A DNA stretch of 24,729 nucleotides from Candidatus Woesearchaeota archaeon. GTDB taxonomy: Archaea > Nanobdellota > Nanobdellia > Woesearchaeales > JAHWIC01. The notes beneath the pieces are model-generated. The model did not search any database. It had not been told where the DNA came from and saw nothing but the letters and a program-made list of their open reading frames with translations. The stretch lies in the NCBI GenBank assembly GCA_019322805.1, contig JAHWIC010000023.1, positions 1 through 24,729 on the forward strand, written 5' to 3'. Made by a program: the position numbers and the translations under genes. Shown piece after piece: positions 7,242 through 13,898 of this stretch (position 1 is its first letter; each line of letters begins with the position of its first letter).

Positions 7242-7396
7242 GTTAGCTCACTAATTTGGAAGACAAAAATGACGAAAAAATTAATTTTGATAAATTAATG
7301 GATTTTAAACTAAAACAATGAAAGAATTCAACGACAACATATAGCGTCTATCATTATGATTTTGGTATGCATAGGTGGTATATAAATGTTTTTATT
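7242..7396 (-). promoter_or_regulatory. Leader and promoter region of the endonuclease/tRNA-Cys/cysK/cysS unit
   Basis: A TATA-like TTTATATA lies on the minus strand at 7379-7386, 140 nt before the endonuclease ATG. A weaker AT-rich box, GTTTAAAATC (7301-7310), lies nearer. Between them and the gene is a perfect inverted repeat, TTAATTT/AAATTAA (7281-7287 and 7292-7298). No open frame of note is visible here. The nearer box would place the transcript start near the inverted repeat, which could be an operator. Confidence 0.4.
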
Positions 7397-7813
7397 TCAA
7401 TACCTGACCTTCATAGCCTTATACGGGCAAACCTCAACACAAGCTTCGCATGCAATACATTTGCTGTTATCATACTCTACCCTCATTGTTTTTCTGTCAG
7501 GTATGTGCAGTGCATTAGTGGGACAAACAGCAACACAAACAGTGCAATTAGTGCATTTTTTATCATCTCTGGTTACCTCTTTGCTGAAAGGCTCTACTTT
7601 AACACCAAGCCCTTTAAGGTACTCCAGGCCTTTATTGATGTTTTTTTCATCACCAGTAAGCTCTATGACCAATAAGCCTTCTTCATCAGGAGTTACTTTG
7701 GCCTTCAATATATTGAAAATTAAATCAAAATCCTTGATTAATCTGTAAACAATTGGCTGGTCAATTATTGTTTTTGGGAAGTGCAATACTAATCTTTTTG
7801 ATGTTTCTGCCAT
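7397..7813 (-). CDS. NIL-domain ferredoxin of homocysteine/sulfide assimilation
   Basis: A 138-residue protein. Residues 1-75 form a NIL domain (KRLVLHFPKTIIDQPIVYRLI), an ACT-like ligand-binding fold. The C-terminal part carries two 4Fe-4S motifs, CTNCTVCVAVCP and CIACEACVEVCP. In methanogens, the pair DUF39 (COG1900) plus NIL-ferredoxin (MA1821/MA1822 in Methanosarcina acetivorans) is needed to make homocysteine from aspartate semialdehyde and sulfide; here the pair is adjacent. The frame opens at a GTG (7822), but GGAGGTGA with 5-6 nt spacing points to the ATG at 7813. It begins 5 nt after the DUF39 stop. It likely supplies electrons to its partner. Confidence 0.92.
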   Translation of the reverse strand: MAETSKRLVLHFPKTIIDQPIVYRLIKDFDLIFNILKAKVTPDEEGLLVIELTGDEKNINKGLEYLKGLGVKVEPFSKEVTRDDKKCTNCTVCVAVCPTNALHIPDRKTMRVEYDNSKCIACEACVEVCPYKAMKVRY

Positions 7814-7818
7814 TTTAG

Positions 7819-9021
7819 TCACCTCCTAACAGGCCTCTCTTTAAGCATTTTGAACCCATACTTAGAGCCTGCCTGAGGCAATAACTGAACTGGTTTTGTT
7901 ATTTGGAATTTGCCTTTTTTTATCTCTTTTTTCAATATTGTTGCTATCTCCAAAGCTTTGGAATAACTTGATAATGCTCCTGTTGGAACATCCTTTCCTT
8001 GTATCTTTATTGAGCCGGACTTTAACTGCTTGTAGTTTACAGTCCCTAAGTTACCAGGCTTTGCATTAGGATAGTCCTTGCTGTAATCAATTATTGGTGC
8101 AAATAGCTCTTCATCTTTTTTTGCAGCATACTTTAGGATTTCTTCATTAAGTATGGGTATAGGTATACCTAAACCAACAGTTAATGTAACTCCATATCCT
8201 CTCATGCTTGTTCCAACAATCCATTCTGGCTTCATTTGTTTTAGGTCTCCCACAATAGCTAAGGTGCCTGCTCCACCGACTGGAACGCCATTCTTTCTCT
8301 CTGCATTTGGGCTGTGCTGAGTACCCCACCAATATACATAGCCTTGAGCACCACCAACCCAAACTCTAGTGCCAACACCTATTGTTTTATAGTATGGGTC
8401 TTTAAGTAAAGGGCTTAACTGGCCAGCACTGCAGTAATTTGCATTTCCTAACTTAGGCTTTAGAGCACCCATATAGGTGTAGATTGTTCTTTTAGAGTGC
8501 TTGTTTACAGCGACATTGTAGTTTTGATAACAATTCCTTGGATTTACTAATACAGCTTCGTTCAAGTCCTTTATATTGATATAAGTCTTTAACTCCTTTC
8601 TTGGATAGCAGTCAGTTCCGTAAGCTGTTGCCTTTAGCTCAATATCTTTTCCTGCAATAAGATCCTGTATAACATGGCCGCCACCATAGCTGAACTCACC
8701 AGGAAATACTTTATTAGCAGGATCATCTTCTGGTATCTCTGTTGCTCCAATATAGCAATCAACAGCAGCTATACCAGCATAAGCATTAACTCCATTAAGC
8801 CATGCCTTCTGGACTTTTATTTTAGGCTTGGAATGACCGAAATTAAGAAAAGCTCCGCTGGAACACATTGGTCCAAAAGTAGCTGTAGTAACAACATCAA
8901 CCTCTTTAGCAGCTTTTTTTAACCCTTTTTTCCCTACTAATTCGATTGCTTCTTCAGCTGTTAAAACAACAGCTTTCTTCTTCCTGATTTTCTCGTTTAT
9001 TTCTTCGTAAGTCTTTGGCAA
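7819..9021 (-). CDS. DUF39/COG1900 homocysteine biosynthesis protein
   Basis: A 400-residue member of the COG1900 (DUF39) family, which with its ferredoxin partner inserts sulfide to form homocysteine from aspartate semialdehyde in methanogens. Conserved-looking cysteines occur in FGPMCSSGAF (Cys53), AAVDCYIGATE (Cys89), GTDCYPRKE (Cys138) and PRNCYQNYN (Cys164), and the glycine-rich VWVGGAQGYVYWWGTQH is typical of the family. The frame can start at a GTG (9045), but the strong GAGGAGGTG ends 6 nt before a TTG at 9021, giving MPKTYEEINEKIRKK, the family's usual start; I use TTG. A TATA box at 9064-9072 lies at the right distance. It is divergent from the COG2122 gene. Confidence 0.93.
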   Translation of the reverse strand: MPKTYEEINEKIRKKKAVVLTAEEAIELVGKKGLKKAAKEVDVVTTATFGPMCSSGAFLNFGHSKPKIKVQKAWLNGVNAYAGIAAVDCYIGATEIPEDDPANKVFPGEFSYGGGHVIQDLIAGKDIELKATAYGTDCYPRKELKTYINIKDLNEAVLVNPRNCYQNYNVAVNKHSKRTIYTYMGALKPKLGNANYCSAGQLSPLLKDPYYKTIGVGTRVWVGGAQGYVYWWGTQHSPNAERKNGVPVGGAGTLAIVGDLKQMKPEWIVGTSMRGYGVTLTVGLGIPIPILNEEILKYAAKKDEELFAPIIDYSKDYPNAKPGNLGTVNYKQLKSGSIKIQGKDVPTGALSSYSKALEIATILKKEIKKGKFQITKPVQLLPQAGSKYGFKMLKERPVRR

Positions 9022-9150
9022 TGTGAGCACCTCCTCTGTTATCACTTAAACTTTTATTCCTCTTATATAAATATTGTTGTTTTTATTATTCTTATTGGAA
9101 TAACATAAGTAGAAACAAATAAATACCAATAATAATAAACATAAAATCAA
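9022..9150. promoter_or_regulatory. Divergent promoter of the sulfide-assimilation genes with TTATTCC motifs
   Basis: The minus TATA box (TTTATATAA, 9064-9072) serves DUF39, and AAATAAATA (9117-9125) could serve the plus-strand COG2122 gene as a leaderless message. Between and beside them lie TTATTCC at 9054-9060 and a palindrome TTATTC-N6-GAATAA at 9086-9103. The same word recurs before the HTH-CBS gene (9891-9928), suggesting common control by that regulator. This is inference. Confidence 0.55.
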
Positions 9151-9888
9151 ATGATACTTCAAGAAAAGAAATACAAAGACACCCACGTGAAAATTTTAAC
9201 AGATAAAGAGAAATATGTAGACATAGCTATGCAAGAAATAATCAATCAAAGAAAATCATTAGAAGAGTATATCAAAAATAATCCTAAATTCTTATCAGCA
9301 TTAAAACCAATTTCAATAAAAAATAATTCTGAAAAAATCATAAAACTGATGGCAGAAGGTGCAGAAATTGCTGGAGTCGGTCCAATGGCAGCAGTAGCTG
9401 GAACAATATCAGAATTTGCTGTCAAGAAGATTGTCAAAGAAGGAGCAAAGGTAGCTTTAGTCGAGAATGGAGGAGATATTTTTGCAATTACAAACAAAAA
9501 ACTGAGCATTGGTTTATTTGCTGGTCAGACTGCAATAAAGGATAAATTAGCATTTCAACTTAAACCAAAAGATACCCCAATTGCAATTTGCTCTTCATCA
9601 AGCAAACTTGGCCATTCTCTTAGCTATGGTGATTGTGATTTAGTTACTGTTTTTTCTAAGAATTCTGCTATTGCTGATGCAGTTGCAACTGCTGCCTGTA
9701 ATAAAGTAAAGAAAGAGTCAGATATTGAAAAAGTTCTAGAATGGGCTGCTAATTTGAAAGGTGTTAAAGGACTAATAATTGTAAAGAACAAGAAAATAGG
9801 TATTAACGGAGATGTTCCTGAGCTGGTTCCTAGTAAAGATCTGCTTCTAAAGGACAAAGTAACAAAGGAAGAATTCTACCAACTTTAA
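9151..9888 (+). CDS. UPF0280/COG2122 ApbE-like sulfide assimilation protein
   Basis: A 245-residue COG2122 protein. Recognisable parts are GVGPMAAVAGTISEFA (about 76-91), VENGGDIFAI, IAICSSSSKLGHSLSYGDCDLVTV and IADAVATAACN, a fold related to ApbE/FAD-dependent proteins. The M. acetivorans homologue MA1715 is known to make sulfide assimilation into homocysteine more efficient, working with the COG1900/NIL-ferredoxin pair, which here sits directly across a shared promoter. There is no signal peptide, so it is cytoplasmic. The ATG lies about 26 nt after a TATA-like box. The downstream HTH-CBS gene follows after 46 nt on the same strand. The exact chemistry of the family is not settled, so I name it by role. 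Confidence 0.9.
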   Translation: MILQEKKYKDTHVKILTDKEKYVDIAMQEIINQRKSLEEYIKNNPKFLSALKPISIKNNSEKIIKLMAEGAEIAGVGPMAAVAGTISEFAVKKIVKEGAKVALVENGGDIFAITNKKLSIGLFAGQTAIKDKLAFQLKPKDTPIAICSSSSKLGHSLSYGDCDLVTVFSKNSAIADAVATAACNKVKKESDIEKVLEWAANLKGVKGLIIVKNKKIGINGDVPELVPSKDLLLKDKVTKEEFYQL

Positions 9889-9934
9889 TCTTATTCCGAA
9901 AGTAATAAAAAGGATAACAAATTATTCCTATATC
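9889..9934 (+). promoter_or_regulatory. Spacer with two TTATTCC-type inverted repeats before the HTH-CBS gene
   Basis: TTATT-N8-AATAA spans 9891-9908, with TTATTCC at 9891-9897. GGATAA (9912-9917) and TTATTCC (9922-9928) form a second, imperfect inverted repeat ending 6 nt before the ATG. These resemble the palindrome in the 9022-9150 promoter and could be an autoregulatory operator. Confidence 0.45.
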
Positions 9935-10480
9935 ATGCAACTAGAACTAGAAGAGATAAAACAAATCAGAAAGAAATACGGCTTAACACAGTCTGACTTA
10001 GCTAAACGCTCAGGAGTTTCCCAGAGCTTAATAGCTAAGATTGAAGCTGGCAGGATTGATCCAACCTATTCTAATGCTCAAAAAATCTTTACTGCTTTAA
10101 GCGATATGGGAAAAAAACATGAGATAAATGCCGGCCAGTTAATGACTGTAAGGATAATCTCAGTAAAGCCATCTGATGATATCAAGGATGCAATCAAGAA
10201 GATGAAAAATAACAGCATCTCTCAAATGCCTGTTATAGAAGAGCATAAATCAATAGGTTTAATTTCAGAATCTATTGTTTTGGAAGCAATGCTCAGCAAA
10301 AAAGGAAAAAAAGTAGAGGATATCATGGGAGATGCTCCTCCAATAGTTTCAAAGAAGACACTAGGCTCAACAATCTCGCATTTATTAAAGGTAATTCCAA
10401 TGGTATTAGTTTCAGAATCTGGCAAGTTAGTTGGAGTCGTAACTAAGGCTGATTTGTTGGGGAAGATGTATAAGGGTTAG
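9935..10480 (+). CDS. HTH-CBS transcriptional regulator
   Basis: A 181-residue protein with an XRE-type helix-turn-helix (about 8-52: YGLTQSDLAKRSGVSQSLIAK) followed by two CBS domains (about 63-115 and 118-178; TVRIISVKPSDDIKDAI, and LVGVVTKADLL at the end). CBS pairs usually bind adenosyl compounds such as ATP, AMP or SAM. It follows the COG2122 gene in the same direction and shares the TTATTCC motif with the divergent sulfide-assimilation promoter, so it is a natural candidate for a regulator of this set, possibly sensing SAM or adenylate; that part is inference. Its end overlaps the convergent phosphoesterase gene by 4 nt. Confidence 0.9.
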   Translation: MQLELEEIKQIRKKYGLTQSDLAKRSGVSQSLIAKIEAGRIDPTYSNAQKIFTALSDMGKKHEINAGQLMTVRIISVKPSDDIKDAIKKMKNNSISQMPVIEEHKSIGLISESIVLEAMLSKKGKKVEDIMGDAPPIVSKKTLGSTISHLLKVIPMVLVSESGKLVGVVTKADLLGKMYKG

Positions 10481-11244
10481 AATTCTTTTAGTTTACCAAA
10501 CCCATAAACCTTATCTGCCGCAATCCAGACATCAAAGTTTCTTAAGTTCTGATGCAAAAATGGACTTAATAATCTTTCATTAAGAACATTAGTCCCTTCT
10601 GTAACTAGATTAAAAGAAGGCTGAACAATCAGTTTCTTACTCTTCCATTTGCCTTTCAGATAAGCCTTAAACACCTCTACCCTAGGCCCTTCCTTAACAG
10701 AAACAGCAGGATGCTCATGCCCGATAATTATAACACTGGTTTCTTTAAGTATATCATCACCAGGAATCTTATCGCCGTGAATCACCAGGATTTTTTTATT
10801 ATTTTTAAATTTTAAATTTTTTAATGATTTTTTCTTTATTGATATCTCTTTATTGATAAAATAATGCTCAACAACCTTAACTTTACGTTTCTCTGCAATT
10901 GGACCAATGATTTTATCATGATTCCCTTTAACCAAAATAATCTCCTTACAATGCCTTCCAAGAAAATCAAGCAGCCTTAGTGTATGCCTCCATTCTTGGT
11001 CAGAAATCCTCCCAAACTCATGCTTAACATCACCATTAATAACAATGGTTTCAATTTTTTTATTTTTTAATTTCTTAAATATTGATTCAAGCCTCAAAAT
11101 AATCTCTTTAAACTGAAAACGAGGAACAAAAACACCCTGCTTATTCAGAGCTTCTTCATAACCAATATGCGTATCAGAGATAATAAGAACCCCTTTAACA
11201 TAAAGTGCAAGATCAATTATAGTTACACCTTTATCTATATTCAT
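10477..11244 (-). CDS. COG1407-type metallophosphoesterase
   Basis: A 255-residue calcineurin-like phosphoesterase. The metal-binding motifs are in order: ISDTHIGYE (about 22-30), INGDVKHEF, VKGNHDKI, VIHGDKI and IIGHEHPAV. The layout fits COG1407, the PdeM/YkuE-like group seen as single-domain phosphoesterases in archaea and as ligase-associated proteins in bacteria. Substrate (nucleic-acid ends or cyclic nucleotides) cannot be stated. It stands alone between convergent and tandem neighbours. A TTTAAATA box (11277-11284) with transcription start near 11255 would give a short leader. Codon use looks ordinary. Confidence 0.88.
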   Translation of the reverse strand: MNIDKGVTIIDLALYVKGVLIISDTHIGYEEALNKQGVFVPRFQFKEIILRLESIFKKLKNKKIETIVINGDVKHEFGRISDQEWRHTLRLLDFLGRHCKEIILVKGNHDKIIGPIAEKRKVKVVEHYFINKEISIKKKSLKNLKFKNNKKILVIHGDKIPGDDILKETSVIIIGHEHPAVSVKEGPRVEVFKAYLKGKWKSKKLIVQPSFNLVTEGTNVLNERLLSPFLHQNLRNFDVWIAADKVYGFGKLKEF

Positions 11245-11283
11245 AAAGCCGCAGAAAAAGTTAACACTATAAAAATCTATTTA

Positions 11284-11308
11284 AAATAAAAAAAAGAAAA
11301 ATTAAAAC
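11284..11308 (-). terminator. T-rich terminator after the 118-aa membrane protein gene
   Basis: Immediately after the stop codon on the minus strand comes a run rich in T (including eight T at 11288-11295). Archaeal transcription ends at such tracts, with FttA/aCPSF1 (encoded at 15743-17635) acting at U-rich sites. Confidence 0.5.
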
Positions 11309-11310
11309 AC

Positions 11311-11667
11311 TTACTTCTTAGCCATTGCATAAACAGCTTTTAGCCCAACTACGATAACAGCTGGAACAACAAAAGCCATTATAGCGTTGAAGATGCCCTG
11401 TAGGTATCTGCCTATTAATTGGACACTTCCGAGTATTGCGCCAGCACTGCCTGCATAACTAACTAATACCAAGATTGTTGCGATAAGCAAGAAGTCCTTG
11501 GTATCTTTACCAGTTACATTCAGGTACCCTACTATGAGTCCCAATAAAACCAGTATTGAAGTTAGCACAGCTGTTGCACCTGTTACACCAGGTATAGCCA
11601 GCCCCAATATTATGGCAAGAACTACTCCTCCAATGAAAGAGTACTTACCAACTTTGTCGTCAACCAC
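11311..11667 (-). CDS. Small four-helix membrane protein
   Basis: A 118-residue hydrophobic protein that I cannot assign. About four membrane segments are visible: IGGVVLAIILGLAIPGV, LTSILVLLGLIVGYLNV, FLLIATILVLVSYAGSAGAIL and a C-terminal one around AIMAFVVPAVIVVGLKAVYA, with a basic tail AKK. It has no catalytic motif. The frame opens at a GTG at 11676 that lies in the Shine-Dalgarno sequence itself. GGAGGTG is followed after 6 nt by a second GTG at 11667, which I take as the start. The gene has its own promoter with a very strong palindrome over the predicted transcription start, so it is probably tightly regulated. Confidence 0.8.
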   Translation of the reverse strand: MVDDKVGKYSFIGGVVLAIILGLAIPGVTGATAVLTSILVLLGLIVGYLNVTGKDTKDFLLIATILVLVSYAGSAGAILGSVQLIGRYLQGIFNAIMAFVVPAVIVVGLKAVYAMAKK

Positions 11668-11688
11668 TTTTTTCACCTCCTTGAGTTT

Positions 11689-11721
11689 GTATAGTGGTAT
11701 TGATAATCAATAACACTATAC
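11689..11721. promoter_or_regulatory. 33-bp palindrome over the promoter of the membrane protein gene
   Basis: Outer arms GTATAGTG (11689-11696) and CACTATAC (11714-11721), inner arms TATTGAT (11698-11704) and ATCAATA (11706-11712): 15 of 16 pairs match around centre 11705. The minus TATA box at 11727-11734 (TTTAAATA) predicts a transcription start at about 11705, the exact centre, so a protein bound here would block initiation. A second core, TTGATTATCA, is at 11748-11757, nearer the divergent regulator. Confidence 0.7.
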
Positions 11722-11769
11722 AGCCATATTTAAACCTTTCGGTTTAATTGATTATCATTGGCAGTAAGC

Positions 11770-11780
11770 TTTAAATATAA
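11770..11780 (+). promoter_or_regulatory. TATA box of the HTH regulator at 11823
   Basis: TTTAAATATAA lies on the plus strand, giving a predicted start near 11802 and a leader of about 20 nt before the ATG. It is divergent from the membrane-protein promoter. Confidence 0.55.
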
Positions 11781-11822
11781 ACAACATTTTCATTCTTTGT
11801 AGATAATAAAAAAGGCTAAAAA

Positions 11823-12470
11823 ATGTTTGATTCTAATATTGAGAGGAAAATAGTCAAATTCGTTAAAGAAAGTCCAATTGGTGTTACTTCTTCTGAAATA
11901 GCCAGATATTTAAACGTTAATAGAATGACAATAACCAAATACTTAGCAGTTATTAGAGAAAAAGCCTTAATTGACTTTAAACAGCTCGGAATGGCTAAAT
12001 TATGGTTTGTTCCTGTAAATCTCAGCAAAGAGAGCTTCCTTAACATGCTGACTATACAACTAGCAGTAAAGTCTAATGACAAAAAGGCTATAAAATCAGC
12101 AGCCTCAAAAGTAGCAGATTTTATAATTGAGCTATACAAAGAGTACTATGATATTGATAAGCTGAATATAAGCCAGGTTATAGAAGCAATAGAAGATGTT
12201 GAAGCTAAGATAGGCGGTAAAGCCAAGATCATAGAACAGAGCAATAAGAAGCTCACAATTGAATGCAAAAAGTGCCCTTTTGGGGATAATGTCAAGCTCT
12301 GCCAGCATTTATGTTATGTAACCTCAAATATACTTGGCAAGTTAATATCTAAGAATCTGGGCTATGCTAAGGTTAATATCAAGAATGCTATTGCACAAGG
12401 CTCTGATCATTGCTTGGTTGATGTTTATCTGAAAGAAGGGAAAGAAGAAGGGAAAGAGTATAAAAGTTAA
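11823..12470 (+). CDS. Winged-helix regulator with Cys-rich C-terminal domain
   Basis: A 215-residue protein. Residues 1-55 form a winged helix (VTSSEIARYLNVNRMTITKYLAVI). The C-terminal half resembles V4R/methanogen-output type small-molecule-binding domains: CKKCPFGDNVKLCQHLC (about 149-165), then a helix and IAQGSDHCLVDVYL. The four clustered cysteines plus the later Cys suggest binding of a metal, iron-sulfur cluster or small ligand. I did not identify a more specific family. It is transcribed divergently from the membrane-protein gene, and the shared spacer has two copies of a TTGATWATCA core, so it may control that gene and itself. Confidence 0.8.
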   Translation: MFDSNIERKIVKFVKESPIGVTSSEIARYLNVNRMTITKYLAVIREKALIDFKQLGMAKLWFVPVNLSKESFLNMLTIQLAVKSNDKKAIKSAASKVADFIIELYKEYYDIDKLNISQVIEAIEDVEAKIGGKAKIIEQSNKKLTIECKKCPFGDNVKLCQHLCYVTSNILGKLISKNLGYAKVNIKNAIAQGSDHCLVDVYLKEGKEEGKEYKS

Positions 12471-12500
12471 CTACTTTTTAGTAATAACAAAATAGAAACA

Positions 12501-12508
12501 TTTATATA
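12501..12508 (+). promoter_or_regulatory. TATA box of the GH15-like gene
   Basis: TTTATATA lies about 26-30 nt before the GTG start at 12533, so the message is probably leaderless. A small inverted repeat, ACTAT/ATAGT (12517-12521 and 12530-12534), overlaps the predicted start site. Confidence 0.55.
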
Positions 12509-12532
12509 CTAGTTCTACTATGATCCTTTATA

Positions 12533-13543
12533 GTGGGGTGGTTATTTATCATAGCTAAAAGCATTCAATTATTGAAGAATTTGCAGTATCCAAGCGGCTT
12601 GTTTGCAGCTTCAAAGATGACTGTTAAGACAGGCTATAACAGAGCTTGGATAAGGGATAATGTTTATGCAGCTTTAGGCCTAGAAGCGGTCAAAAGCTAT
12701 GCAAGATTAAAGAAAGTGTTTAGGGCTTTGCTGGATGTTTTTCTAAAGCACGAATATAAGCTAGATGAAGCAATAAAGAAAAAACCAGACTTCCATCATC
12801 AATATATCCATGCTAGGTATGACCCTGAAACAATGGAAGAGATCTGGGAAGACTGGGGCAATAAACAGAATGATGCTGTTGGAGCTTTATTGTTTAAGAT
12901 TGGTGACTTAGAAGAAAAGGGAATAAAGGTTATAAGAAATAAAAACAACTTAAGAATTCTTCAAAAGATAGTCAAGTACCTGGAAAGTATTGAGTATTGG
13001 CATGATGAAGATAATGGAATGTGGGAAGAGGCTGAAGAAGTCCATGCCTCTAGTGTTGGTGCTTGCGTAGCAGGCTTAAAGAAAATAAGCAAACTTGTTG
13101 ATGTTCCACCCTCGTTGATTAAGAAAGGAGAGCAGGCTCTTAAGGGATTGCTTCCAAGAGAGTCAGCAACTAAAGAAGTTGACTTAGCTCTTCTTTCATT
13201 AATCTATCCATACAATATTGCAACTAAAGAGCAGGCTAAAGCTATCTTAAGAAATATTGAAATAAAATTACTGAGAGAAAAAGGAGTTATAAGGTATGAA
13301 GGAGACAAATATTATAATAAAGATGGAGAAGCAGAGTGGACAATGGGCCTGCCTTGGCTGGCAATAATCTACAAACAATTAAACAAGCCGGATAAGTATG
13401 CTGAGTATATGAGAAAAACAATAAGTGTTATAAACGGGGATGGAGAATTACCAGAGCTTTATTTTGCAAATACATCTGTTCATAACGACAACTCGCCATT
13501 AGGCTGGTCACAGGCTTTATTCCTGGTGATGATGGAAGGATAA
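12533..13543 (+). CDS. GH15/phosphorylase-kinase-like (alpha/alpha)6 glycosidase
   Basis: A 336-residue protein built like the catalytic barrel of glucoamylase and phosphorylase-kinase alpha/beta: YPSGLFAASK, YNRAWIRDNVYAAL (about 36-49), DWGNKQNDAVGALLFKIGD, EYWHDEDNGMWEEAEEVHASS (candidate acid/base Glu), EWTMGLPWLAIIYK and SPLGWSQALFLVMM. It lacks the N-terminal beta-sandwich that most archaeal glucoamylases have, so it is a short form of about half the usual length. The likely task is releasing glucose from maltodextrin or glycogen ends. The start is a GTG at 12533, consistent with a leaderless message. No signal peptide is convincing, so it is cytoplasmic. The debranching enzyme at 13895-15697 is its likely partner. 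Confidence 0.85.
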   Translation: MGWLFIIAKSIQLLKNLQYPSGLFAASKMTVKTGYNRAWIRDNVYAALGLEAVKSYARLKKVFRALLDVFLKHEYKLDEAIKKKPDFHHQYIHARYDPETMEEIWEDWGNKQNDAVGALLFKIGDLEEKGIKVIRNKNNLRILQKIVKYLESIEYWHDEDNGMWEEAEEVHASSVGACVAGLKKISKLVDVPPSLIKKGEQALKGLLPRESATKEVDLALLSLIYPYNIATKEQAKAILRNIEIKLLREKGVIRYEGDKYYNKDGEAEWTMGLPWLAIIYKQLNKPDKYAEYMRKTISVINGDGELPELYFANTSVHNDNSPLGWSQALFLVMMEG

Positions 13544-13547
13544 GAAA

Positions 13548-13898
13548 ATGATGCAAGAATTTGAAATATGGGTGCCGAAATTACCGCCTTCGTATGACTC
13601 AATTACATACAAGTTTGAGATAGGATTGTGTCTCGAAGACGCTAAAGAGATGGAATCTGCTCCAGTTAGTTTTGCTGCATGTAAAAGAGCTAACGAGCTG
13701 CTTGCTGACATAGTGGACTTATTTGGAAAGGGGCTGCTTTTAGAAGAATTCAGCCCAACATTAAGGGCTAACTTAGATAGATTAATGGAAGCAGGAGATA
13801 ACATCTGTCTTAAGGCCAGCTTCCATATAAGAGAACAATATGCTGATTACAGAAGCTTTTTACCTCAATTAGACCTTGCACCACATTATGATGCTTAA
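13548..13898 (+). CDS. Hypothetical protein, 116 aa
   Basis: I cannot assign this small soluble protein. It starts 4 nt after the GH15-like stop, with AAGGAT just upstream, and probably belongs to the same transcript. It has one mixed N-terminal segment (FEIWVPKLPPSYDSITYKF) and helical regions after it. No motif is recognised. Its last 4 nt overlap the end of the convergent debranching-enzyme gene. The alternative frame on the other strand is a shadow. Confidence 0.6.
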   Translation: MMQEFEIWVPKLPPSYDSITYKFEIGLCLEDAKEMESAPVSFAACKRANELLADIVDLFGKGLLLEEFSPTLRANLDRLMEAGDNICLKASFHIREQYADYRSFLPQLDLAPHYDA

